NCBI GenBank assembly: GCA_020086605.1
Contig: JACBWW010000004.1
Location: forward strand, 20,037,624-20,101,623
Reading direction: 5' to 3'
Length of the DNA: 64,000 bases
Origin: Lanius collurio
Taxonomy: Eukaryota; Chordata; Aves; Passeriformes; Laniidae
The notes under the pieces were generated by a model. The model was not told where the DNA came from, did not search any database, and saw only the letters and a list, made by a program, of their open reading frames with translations. The translations under genes were made by a program, and so were the position numbers. Below are positions 27,161 through 38,000 of this stretch, piece by piece. Positions within the stretch are counted from its first letter, which is position 1. Each line of letters begins with the position of its first letter.

Positions 27161-27424
27161 GGCTCCTGTAACAATTACTACGTATCTAGGCAGCAGCACT
27201 ACAAGTGAATTTGAATTAGCATCACTACGGATTATTCCTGTAGTTCTTATTCATCACAAACAACAACAGCTTCAGGAAAACATAACAGTACCACATGTGA
27301 CCAGACAGGGGATACATCAGAAAGCACGTTTTCAAATCAAGAAACGAATCTGAAGACTATTAAAAATGCAGATGCAGAAGGAAAGGCAGAAAATCTGTAC
27401 TCAAATTTAGAAAATCTAATTGAA
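27161..27424 (+). repeat. Unidentified ~260-bp repeat, copy B (inverted relative to copy A)
   Basis: This is the plus-strand partner of 23651-23910. One frame is open from 27215 to a TGA at 27440-27442 (75 codons, passing the homology edge at 27424), rich in Ser, Thr and Asn and containing ESTFSNQETNL and ENLYSNLENLIEL. Relative to copy A it carries one extra codon (AAG) in that frame. A second frame starting at 27156 is open for 65 codons. Between the copies, substitutions are spread 6:6:9 over codon positions 1:2:3 in the first frame, only a weak coding signal. No protein family recognised. Confidence 0.85.
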
Positions 27425-30400
27425 CTTTTTAATAATATCTGACAAGTGCATCACAAAATCTCTTACTTGTACAACACAAAAGGCTATAAGCAGAAAATCT
27501 ATTCAGACAGTGACCTTGTGAGAGTAATGGTGGGTAAATAAAAAAGCACCATTCCCTGTCACATTCCCCAACACTGTTATTGCTCTACTACCCTAGAGAA
27601 ATGTCATGCAATTAATAGAGGATAATGCTTGTTAAAATTTGACCCATACATGAAAAAGTAGGGGAAAATGTAATCAGTATTAATATGAAGACTATTTTGT
27701 ACCATAGCTCCACTCTTTTAATCTTAGAAAATTAAAAGAAGCATGCCTGCTCTCCCCATCCTTCCTCCAGTTATCAATTATCACCAGTATAATTGCATGC
27801 AAGCAGCACTAGATCCCCCATTATGTTAAATTGTTGAAGTTTCACAACTAAACACACAAAGAACAAATACATTTTTTAATGCATTTATTTTGGATGGGTA
27901 CTTCAGAAGAATATTCAGCTTCGCTTGAAACTTGAAAAATCTGAATTCTGACTGCAGAAATTGTATTTCTAAGAGAAAGAGAGCATGTTTTTAAAAATAT
28001 TATAGTCTGAATATTGTTACAAAAATTGACAATTATATTCCAGTATTTTGTTCCTCAAAAGGAGAGGAGTTATTGTTTATACCTTATTTATATCAGACTC
28101 ACTTCAGTGGGCCAGCATTTCAGTGACTGTACAAACCAAAAAACAGCCTCATTTCTGAAGCCCAAAGCAAAGTTCCAGGGATAAGCTACCAAGAAGACAA
28201 GTTTCTATTTTACCATTCTCAAATGTTTTGAGGAAATATTTCTTCCCCTCATATTAATTTCTTTATTAAAATAATTTCCAAATTTTAATATCAATTTTAA
28301 ATACAAAATCATCTTCAAGTATGGTTAAGTTTTACTACCTGCATTTTAACAGCATGAAGAAATTAAGCCTGTGGGGCTTGGATATTTTAATTAAAATTGC
28401 AGAGTAACAGCAGGAACTGAATCCTGCTCTTTCTTTTCACCCAGTACCTTCTCTCCACTAGCCCACAGAAAACAAACCTACACTGATACTATCTCACCTA
28501 GACTGATCATGAGGAATTTTTCCATTTTGAGTATTCCTACTCCAGCATAAATGCAGATCCCATTTCTATTCTGGTTTCAAGGAACTGTCACTCCACCAGT
28601 TCAAAAACTGAGTTCAGCACGTTTCTGCAAATAACTACATTCCACCAGCTGCAAACATACCTCAAACATAATTAGAAAGCAATTGGCAGTGGCCATGATG
28701 CATCAGACATGCCAGAGTGGATGAGAAAAATGTGCAAAGTTGAAGACAGTAATTTTAAAGTCTTACCTTCACTGATACCTGCATTCAATCTGCACCTGAA
28801 TTATTGACACAAATTTCTTGAAGCACCTAAACGAAGACACTGGAGCACATGCAATGACACCTGAGCCCTGCTCAGGGAGAAAGAATATTCTCAGAGTCTA
28901 TCCAAGTCTCAGAGGTCAGGATGTTTATGCAGTGCTCAAGACAGTGCTTCTCTTATACCACAGGCTTACAACCTGACAGGACCTTTCAGCCCACTGCCAT
29001 TGGGCAATATATCCAACACCACCAATATCTACCTCCACATGGTATTTCCAGCCAGTCCAGCTTGACACAGCAGACATGTTACTCTTACAGATGAGCCTGC
29101 CCAGATACACACACATCATCACATGATGTCAGTGCCGTGCCTAAGGTTGCCAGAGCTCTTACCCTGGAAACAAATGTCAAAACAAGTCCCAGCTCCCTTA
29201 GGAAGCTGCCTGAGAGGCAGGGAACCCATTCGAATGGGCTCTGTCATTCTTCAGCTTTCAGAAGTGAATATTCCAGAAAACACAACATTACCTGTTTATA
29301 AGTTTGAAAATAATAGGAGAGTGCTTGGTTCTTGACAGTTCAGTGGTTTCACTCAGTGTTTCAGTGGTTGGTAGCAACTTTAACAGCCAGCCTTTCCATT
29401 TTCTCTCATTTCTCCCATGGCATGAGCTCTAAGGGCTTCATTCTTCATCACATATTTAAGCCTTTTTTTTTTTTCCCCACATTCTCAATCAGCAGAGCAA
29501 ACTCAAACTGTATTTTTCTTAACTTTGCTGTCAGAAGAATCTCATTTTCTCTCCTCAGAAAAAACCCTCAGGGTTTTTCCCTCTCTCTCAGGGACAACTC
29601 TGCTAACATTTTGTGGACCTTCCATGTGCCAATTCGAAAGCTGCAGTTTTGTTCATGGTGGTCCTTGACAGAGAAAAAATCGTGGTCACATTAGCTTTGA
29701 AGATCTGTGAAGACACCAACGTTCTCCAACAAGGTGGTTTTCTGTTCCCACAAAAATCACACATTTGGTGGGAGAAGCCCTTGAAATAAATGGAAGTCTC
29801 CCCATTCATACAGTAATAAAGGACAAAACACACCTGGATTACTGTTCTTCTGGTACTATTTTGTAAACGTAAATATACTGGAAGTACTTAACCATTCCTT
29901 CTTTCCAAATTTTGCTTCACTAAAGCAAAATTAGAGAAACTGCAGAGAAACTGAATTGGCATCCCTTGCTAGGTTGTGGACATATATCTCTCCCTTTTGT
30001 CCTTAACCATGCAATACTTATTGAGGCTCAATTTGTATATTCTCTATCTATTCATTTTTCTTAGCAACATTGAAAATATTTGTATACCATTACATACATG
30101 ATAAATGTCTAAAAAAGGATCATTTAATAGAAGGGTTTGGTTGGATTATTATTTACATATTATCAATTCAGAAGTGCTCAGTTATATGACATTTAATCAT
30201 GCCGCCCAAACGAAACCAGGTTAGCTTTTATATTGACAATAGGCTGGGAAAAAGGATAGCAGAATCATAGCTTACATATTTAGTATTGAATAAACCATAT
30301 TTTTAGGCTGCTTTACATAAAAACAGATATGCTAGATCAAACTAAAAACCAAAAGATTTTTCTCAGCCAGTGGCCTGCAGCTGATGTTAAGAAAAAAAGA

Positions 30401-31732
30401 ACATATGAAAGAGGGAAAGTAGAACAGTAGTTGCCAGCTACTTCTGTTTCAAATCACCCATCTCATGTTTAATAGCTCTTCACAGTCTTTCCTTTACAAA
30501 AATGTTTAATCATTTTTTAAACTTATTTGTAATTTTGGCGTCCAATGAAAATGAATCTCAACATGTAATATTGTTATGCAGGAAAGGGCTTTCTTTTGTT
30601 TGTTTTAAACCTGCTGCCTAATAGTTTCCTTGGGTACCCCACAGTGAGTAATCATTCCCTATTCAGTTTCTTCGTGTCATTCATAATTTGCTATTCCTCC
30701 CTCACACCCACATTTTGTTGTCTTTTTTCCATGCAGAAGAGAACTGCTACACAGTTACATGTCTCACAGAAGTTGTCCCATACCTTTAGCCCTCTCTCTC
30801 TGCTCTTCCTTCTGCCCTTTCTAGGTCTATTTGCCTCTACACTTCCACAAATCATTTACTGTGTTTCCATCTCATCGATATACACATAATCAAGGTTTCT
30901 GATTTTTTTTTCAATTGCTATTCTTTCCCAGTGCTTCCTAATATTCTGTTTTTCTTTTGATGGTTGCTGAGATTTGGGTTGATGTCTTAAAGGAATTAAT
31001 CAGAAGAGTTTCAAGATCTTTGCTAATTTAGAGTCCACCACTGTGAGCTTCATCATTAAAACTGTTTTTCCCTCAGGAGGATTACTTAGCATTAATTTAG
31101 TCTTTTCTCACCCAACCACTCAACACTAATTCCTTACAAAACTCTTTACAATAAGATTTGGCTATCTTGAATAATTTCATATCAGCCAAAAATTGTCTCA
31201 TTATTTGCACCCTTCACTAGATCAATTAAGAATATATTGAGTGGCATACAGCTCCATCCAGTCATCTATGAAATCTTTTGGAAAACAATTATCTCTCCTA
31301 TGCTTTTTTTCCATTTTTTGACCCATTGCTAATTCAGGAAGAAACTTATTCCCTATACCATTTGTGGAAAGATGGCTGGCAGTAAAATGAGAGGAAACTG
31401 AGAAATTATATTCCCATCCTAACAGGAGTTACAACACTATGGAAATTATAGGGTAAAATATAGCTGCTACTCCCTGGATGGAAAGTGATTGGCATGTTCC
31501 ACAATGATTCCTGATACAACAGCAAGCACCTGCTAAGGGGGATGGAATGGAGGGTGGAACAGAGTGGAGACACCGAGGGCCAGGCTCTGTTGGAATCCTT
31601 GCAGGGAAGGGAATTCAACGGCAGTTTGCAGCTGATAAACCACATACCACCTGTCAGCCAAGGGAGACAGGAGATATCCTCCTGCTGAGCCAGCAGCTGT
31701 GGCAAAATCTCTCTCTTTAGACACACTTGGTT
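27425..31732. other. Unique AT-rich non-coding DNA
   Basis: No gene recognised. A 120-codon plus-strand frame (29332-29694) and a 97-codon frame (30596-30889) are pyrimidine- and phenylalanine-rich products of T-rich sequence, with no domain. The stretch 31505-31720 is GC-richer, immediately upstream of a probable LTR, and could belong to an older element. Confidence 0.5.
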
Positions 31733-32187
31733 TGTTATAGCCTAACTGTATTGTTAACACACACCTCCACCCCAAAGTTACCCACCCCCAAGGTACTACC
31801 AGTACAACCACCCCTCACTGGGCATGGGCTCTATATTGTTTTGACTGTATCTTTGACAGCAAAGCAAGAGAATTTTACACCAATCAGCAACAAAGATATT
31901 TATGACTCAAGTCACTCAAGTTCCACCTAAACATAAAGAAATTGTATAAAAGTAAGTTGACACTGGGGAAAAGTTAGGGAAGTCTCCATTGTAACTGCTG
32001 GCATCTGTCGATAGGCTGGACCTGTCTTCTCCCCCATGGGGATACCTATTGAGCAACAATCATATTCTATGTGTGCAGAATACTTTTACTGGGGATTAAA
32101 GCTTGTCTGTGTATTGCTTTTAAAATGATTTTGCATTCAGGTACTATCACCAACAATCCCTTAACCTGTCACCATTTTATATTAACA
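31733..32187 (+). mobile_element. Probable solo LTR or LTR fragment, plus strand (boundaries uncertain)
   Basis: The block has LTR-like architecture: TGTTATAGCC at the proposed start, a TATAAAAG box at 31945-31952, an ATTAAA polyadenylation signal at 32095-32100 about 145 bases downstream, and ATTAACA at the proposed end. The segment between TATA and polyA signal (GGCTGGACCTGTCTTCTCCC, then a CATGGGGATACCTATTGAGC run) resembles avian endogenous-retrovirus R-U5 sequence as I remember it. No clean target-site duplication was found at these ends, so either the ends are misplaced or the element is damaged. No internal retroviral genes adjoin it. Confidence 0.45.
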
Positions 32188-32329
32188 GTGTTATTCTATA
32201 AGCTGTTGTTGGGAGCCCTTCATGGGTGCTGGCAGTTGCTGGCAGGGGGTAACACATGCAAATAAAGAGGAAAACTCACTGAGGGGTCAAAAAGTGGGAA
32301 GACTAGCTGAGGGGTCTCCCTTAAACTGT
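32188..32329. other. Short junction between probable LTR and CR1
   Basis: The sequence resembles neither neighbour clearly. It includes a near-duplicate GCTGGCAGTTGCTGGCAG. It may mark a deletion that removed the 3' end of the CR1 copy. Confidence 0.4.
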
Positions 32330-33085
32330 TGGCGTATTTCCCTGGGCCACTCTCCATCCCTCTGACTCTGCCTGCAGCCTGCAGCCTGCAGCACTGCCTG
32401 GGGTTACTGTGACCCAAGGGCAGGACTCAGCACTTCAGCTTACTGAAGCTAATACAATCGGCCTCAGGCCATGGATTCAGCCTGTCGGGATCCCTTCAGC
32501 CCATAAACACTCCCATCCAACTGGGTGTTGTCTGTAAACTTGCTGAGGGTGCACTCGATCCCCTTCATCCAGATCATCAACAAAGGTATTAAGCAGGACT
32601 GGCCCCAACACCGAGCCCTGATCACTGGCTGCCAACTGGATGTGGCTCCTTTCACCACCACTCTCTGGGCCCAGCCATACAGCTGGGTTTTTCCCCAGCA
32701 ACAGGACAGAGCACCCATCCAATCTACTCCAGGAGAATGACATGGGACACAGTATCAAAGGCTTTGCTGGAGTCCAGGAAGACAATATCCACAGCCTTTC
32801 CCTCATCTACTAGGTGGATCAACTGGTTATAGAAGGAGGTCAGGCTGATCAAGCAGGACCTGACATTTCTAAACCCATTTTGGCTGGGCCTGATCCCTTG
32901 CTGCATATCCCCTGTCCTGTAAGTGCCTTGTGATGTACTCAAGGTAATCTGCTCCATACCCTTCCCTGGCACCAAGGTCAGGCTGACAGCCCATAATCCC
33001 CCCGATCTTCCTTCTTACTCTTCTTGTAGATGAACATCACACTGCCTAACTTCCAGTCATCTGGGACCTCCCCAGTTAACCAGGT
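32330..33085 (-). mobile_element. CR1 LINE fragment, reverse-transcriptase domain, both ends missing
   Basis: On the minus strand the copy runs from the middle of the RT domain region (near 33085) to just past the fingers/palm block. The segment at 32724-32975 reads GIRPSQNGFRNVRSCL and DEGKAVDIVFLDSSKAFD, the latter being motif A at about 32762-32815. Motif C at 32527-32538 reads FTDN instead of FADD, so a catalytic aspartate is lost. Frameshifts divide the rest among frames (WLGPESGGERSHIQLAASDQ-type pieces around 32477-32806). The downstream C-terminal part and 3' tail seen in the 14955-15956 copy are absent. It is dead and looks more diverged than that copy. Confidence 0.92.
32371..32391 (+). 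repeat. (CCTGCAG)3 tandem repeat within CR1
   Basis: Three perfect tandem copies of CCTGCAG inside the CR1 fragment. The related CR1 position normally has a single copy of a similar word, so this is a local slippage expansion. Confidence 0.8.
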
Positions 33086-35025
33086 TCACCTAGATCACAA
33101 TGAAACTCATTCAGGGATACAAATAGTGCTTGATATTTTCTTCTCAATGTCTTTTGTTAACTAGAGTGGCTTTGGGGTCTTTTCCCAGCTCAGTGAGCTC
33201 CCTTTAAATAAAATCAGAATTAAGATTTGCTTGTTTAACCTAGAGATGAATTCACTAAGGCCACCCCAGCACAGTGAGAAATAGTCAGTGTGTGGAAGAA
33301 CGGGTTCGTATAAATAAATATGTATTGAATGGTCTAAATTCACTGTGCCGTGAGGCAAATTTTGAACACAATTAAAGGATGAATAAAGGTGACTAAAGAC
33401 TATATTTGGGCCTCTTACTTTCTTAAGTGAATATGAAAGTAGCAACAATTTCCAGGACTGTCTGAAATTTAAATGATAGGAGCAGAATGTCAGCACCACT
33501 GCCAAGAGGAATTTTCCATCTTGTAATTACATGGATTGCAATCAAAGCCCTTTTCTATACACTTACACTAGGAAAGCAATATTTCTCTTTCAAATACACT
33601 TAAAATACAATAAAATATTGCACAAAACCACCTTATGCACAAATGTAGAGAAATCACATTTATTGACTCTAAGATATAGACAAGCATGCACAAATCTATG
33701 GACACAACATTGAAAATAACATCAGCTACATGTAAATCTGTTTTTACAACAAACTTTCATTAATAGAAAACAAAAAAATCTTTTTTTTTCTTTGCCATCT
33801 TCAAAATCAACACAGTTTTTCCTCCATCTCTCTACACCTTGCTGTGTTGGGATTTTCCTGACATTTTTAGATTATTTTTTCTCTTCTTCCACATCCCTGT
33901 GCATTCTTTTATTTGTCTACCTGACCTTCTTCCTTTTTTATCCTCTCTTGAATTATTTTGTTGTGTTCTAACAACAGTGGTACCTGGCACACGATCTCTG
34001 CCTAAGACAACCCCATATAATTTACACACATTTCTTTCACAGAGAACTTTACACAAATACAGACCCAGGTTCCAGTTGAGACAAAAGCTGGATAAGTTAT
34101 CCAGGAATCAATCATTTGCACATCTTTTCTTTCCGACATCATGAGGTTTTCAAGGACAGCACTCCATCCTAGCACTCCTACCTCTAATTAACTCACTGTA
34201 ATTAACAGGATATGTAGCTGTGAAGCTCTGAAGAGATTTTGTCTGTCTATAAAACATGAAAATGAAAGTTTTTGTTGCTGAATATACATCTATTCACAGA
34301 AGCTAACAGGTGTTTGCTCCACTTTCTACAATTTAAATGTTTAACCTTCAATTCTATTAAACTCTATTGATGAGAAGAGGAGGTTCTTTTAACAGAGTGC
34401 TAGCAAAGCATTCATGAAGCCTTCTCAATCATACTTTGCCAATTACTTCTCCATGAAGTTCTTGCAAAAAAGAATCTGCCTTAGCTTGTGACAAGTTCTG
34501 CATCCCAGAAGTACCTGAGCTTGAGAAACCCTGCATTTGCCTACATTTAGGCAAAAGTGCTTCTCTTAGCCAAAAACCCACAAATTCACTAATCAGAAAA
34601 CACATTACAATGTACTCTTTTTAGGGGGTGAAATCACTAGAACACTACAGTTGTCAGTTTATCTAATTTTTAGCATTTTTTAAAAGAAATTCCTATAAAA
34701 ACGAGATTTCTTTTTCAGAAATGTTGCAATTAGTAATAAAACTAACCACGAGTTCTACTGGGAATCACTTCATTGCTGACACTTACTATTAAATCAAGCC
34801 ATCCAATACATCCATAAAAAGAGAATAATTGGCCCAATCTTTTGTTAATAGATTTATAACCTTCAAAAACATCAAAGTCATAGCTCAAACTGTAAATGCC
34901 ATAGCAAGATTGACTGTTAGCCATTTGGGCAATTATCTAGAAGATAAACTCATTGAACAGTGTTCTTCCTTTATTTTGCCTGTTTCTTGGTTAAAGTGTT
35001 GGATTGCCACTGATTCCCTTTCTGG
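33086..35025. other. Unique AT-rich non-coding DNA
   Basis: No gene or repeat recognised. The first ~50 bases after 33085 might be very decayed CR1, but I cannot align them with confidence. Confidence 0.5.
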
Positions 35026-35067
35026 TTTTTTTTTTTTTGTTGTTGTTTTTTTGTTTTTTTTTTTTTG
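35026..35067 (+). repeat. T-rich tract with TTG interruptions
   Basis: About 42 bases of T runs broken by GTTGTTG and single G. It could be the remnant A-tail of a minus-strand retrocopy, but no retrocopy is recognisable beside it. Confidence 0.8.
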
Positions 35068-38000
35068 TGGCCAGGGAGGATATCTTTTAATTCTTCTCTG
35101 CACACTTATCCAGCATTTTTGGACTGAAATTTCCTTGCCAGTAAGAGTTAGGGCAATAGTATGCACTGGATGGCGTTTATTACTTGTTATTTATGCAGCC
35201 ATAAATAAAGTTCTTTACTAATTGATTAAATAATCACAGTTCATTTCTTTTTAGAGTTCTTTTATATTGTCGGAACAGTTTAGGGTTTTTTTTGTTTTGA
35301 TATGATGGGGCTTTTTCAATTATTTTGGAATACTTTTGATAAAGAAATGTCCTGACACAACAGAAAACCCACACACATTTACCTTTGCAATAGGCACCTG
35401 TACATATTTGCCACATTTCAAGGAATGCCTAACTGTTCCACCTAACCTTAATTTCAAATGTGGTCTATTTTCAATTTTTAGATGCAGTATTTTTAGATAC
35501 TCTGCTACTTGCTATGGCGTGTTTTTTTGTCTAGAGATTCTTCAAGAGAAGCCACATGCCATGACAAAGAAATGGCAATCATCCTCTGTTCAGGTGCAGT
35601 CTAGCACCAGAAAGAAAAGTACATCATGCTTCCTACAGAGACTTTAATTCTGCATTTATTTTGAGTTTCATGTTTAAAACAAAATTTATTAGGCCTTTAT
35701 AGCAGAAGCTGCACATGGAAGGTGGCAACATGATTTCCAATACACTAATAAAAGTTTCTGAAAAATCTTTTGTTAATTTCTTGTGTGTTTCTTATTACCT
35801 ATATGCAAAGCTGATTTAGATGGCTGTGTGCTTATTATATCCCATCAGACAAGACAGCAGTGATGTACCTAGAAATCCAACAGGAGGCAGGAGGAAGGTT
35901 GCCCTGGTCAAGAGTGCTGGGACATGCGGAGTTCTGGTCCCAGTGGAGGAAGCTTCTGCTCCACACAACCATGTGAGGAGAGGTTCAGTGCTAAATGAGC
36001 GAGTGTGAGAGGTAAGACATAGGTGAACCATAACATATCTTATAAAGGCTTTCAACAGCAGGCTACCAACAACTACGAGAGGGATCCATGAGCCAAGAAA
36101 CACTGTTGGAACATATATTAGGACTGGCTCACTCAGTAGCAGTGAGGAATAGTTTGATGAATGTTAATCATTTTTCCCACAAAGAGAGTTGCAAAAGCAA
36201 TTTGTGCAGCAGCTGCTAATGTGAAAAAGGATCTGCTAGTCCACTTCCATGCTTACAGGTAGTTTGTCTTGTCTTTTCCTAGTGTTCAGGTACACAGACA
36301 GTGGGATCAGAGCAGTGACCATTCTCAGTGCTTAGGAGACCTTGTGTTGACAGGCCAGAAAAAAGGAGACAGCAGACAAAAAGTATGTATCTCCTTTCTA
36401 ATAAGTCACAAAACAGCGCAACTTAAGCTGCAGTTAAAATACAAAATAGAAGATCAACACAAAAACATTCCCAATACCTCCTGAGAAAAAGATAAACTAA
36501 CAGATCATTTTTAATGTGCATTAGACAGACAATTGCTCAAAACAAAACTAAATCTCAACAGCTAATTTAGACAGTTTTAGCAAGGAAGTATCTCTGGGCT
36601 GTACAAAAATCAGAGTTCTAACACAGCATAGTGGGATTAGATAACTACAAATTTGCTCAAAGTGGCAAAGAGAACATGAAATAGTTGCTTTTTGTCTGAG
36701 CATGCCTGTCACCAGAAGGGCTGGAGAAAGGAACCGTCATGAAATTGTACTAGACAGAGTATTTAAATACCCTTAACCACTGGCATGAGATCATGTTGGT
36801 AACTGCTTGTGACAGTGGCACTGCACAGTTTTGCTGATCAGAATAATAACATGGTAACAACTCCAGATTTTAATTCCCCACCCCCCAGTCCTGTCAGTGA
36901 TATTTTCCCTCTCCCTCATCTCCCAAGGTAATGCTGTCACATAACAGAATTTCCAAACAGAGTTGGATGGGAGGTGCCTCTTTTCATTTAGAAAAACTTC
37001 AGTAATATAGGTGAAGGCTATCTGTGATAGATGGTGAAATATTTCTTTGGGAAATCACACCTTTTACAAGTTTTATGATTAAAGGAAATGTCCTGAGATG
37101 TCTAAATGGAAACAAATTTATTGACTGAATATTTCCAGGAATATTAAATACAGATATATCCTTTCTCCATTCCAGTTTGTGTTATAGCAGGTCTCTTGCA
37201 TGAAATCAGAATTCTGCAGGAACACTGAGAACTGAGTTTTGCTCCTGTGTCTAGGGCTGTGAAAGAGCCACAAGTCTTGCCAAGGCAAGGCTTTCAATGC
37301 AACATGTGACACACCACAGAACCACCAAGCAGAACAAAGAGGATTTGAAGAATGGAAACAGCCAGCAGCTCTGCAGCGGCAGGGATGCAAAGGGAGACTT
37401 ATCTCACCATCTCTCCACAAAAGCTTTTTTTTTTTTTTGCAACCCCAAGGACCACTAATGACGTATTTAAAGGCTATAAAATTGCTTAAAGTGTTTCTCA
37501 GGATCCTCTGGGATGATATTTCATCTGCTTGCTCTATATCAAAGCGCAGAAAAGTGACTGGATTGGAATGGGGAGAAAAAAAACAGAACAGAAATGAAAA
37601 AGTTGGGTTTTCTAGTGGTGAGGAGCAATGGTGTTCTACATCTTTCTTCATGCTTGTATTGTTCAGTGGAAGGATGTAATTATAAGCAAAGTGTGCCCCC
37701 AAAGCAAATTAAACTTATGCACTGGAGGAAGTGAGTTTCCCAGCTTTGAAGCCAAGGTGTGGGACAGACAGATGAGAGGGTTTTAACCCTACTGGATCAC
37801 TTTGCTCCCTCCATCACATTTACAGTTACTCAGAGAAAATTAGCCAGCATAACCAACAGTCATCCCTCACTATGGTATCATTTCAAATAGAATAAGTCCA
37901 GGTACAAATAAACACTGCAAATTACTCCAAAAAGTAAATAAAACAAGATTATCATTTTTTTTCTAAAGAAAAGATATTTTTAATAAGAATATTTTAGTAA

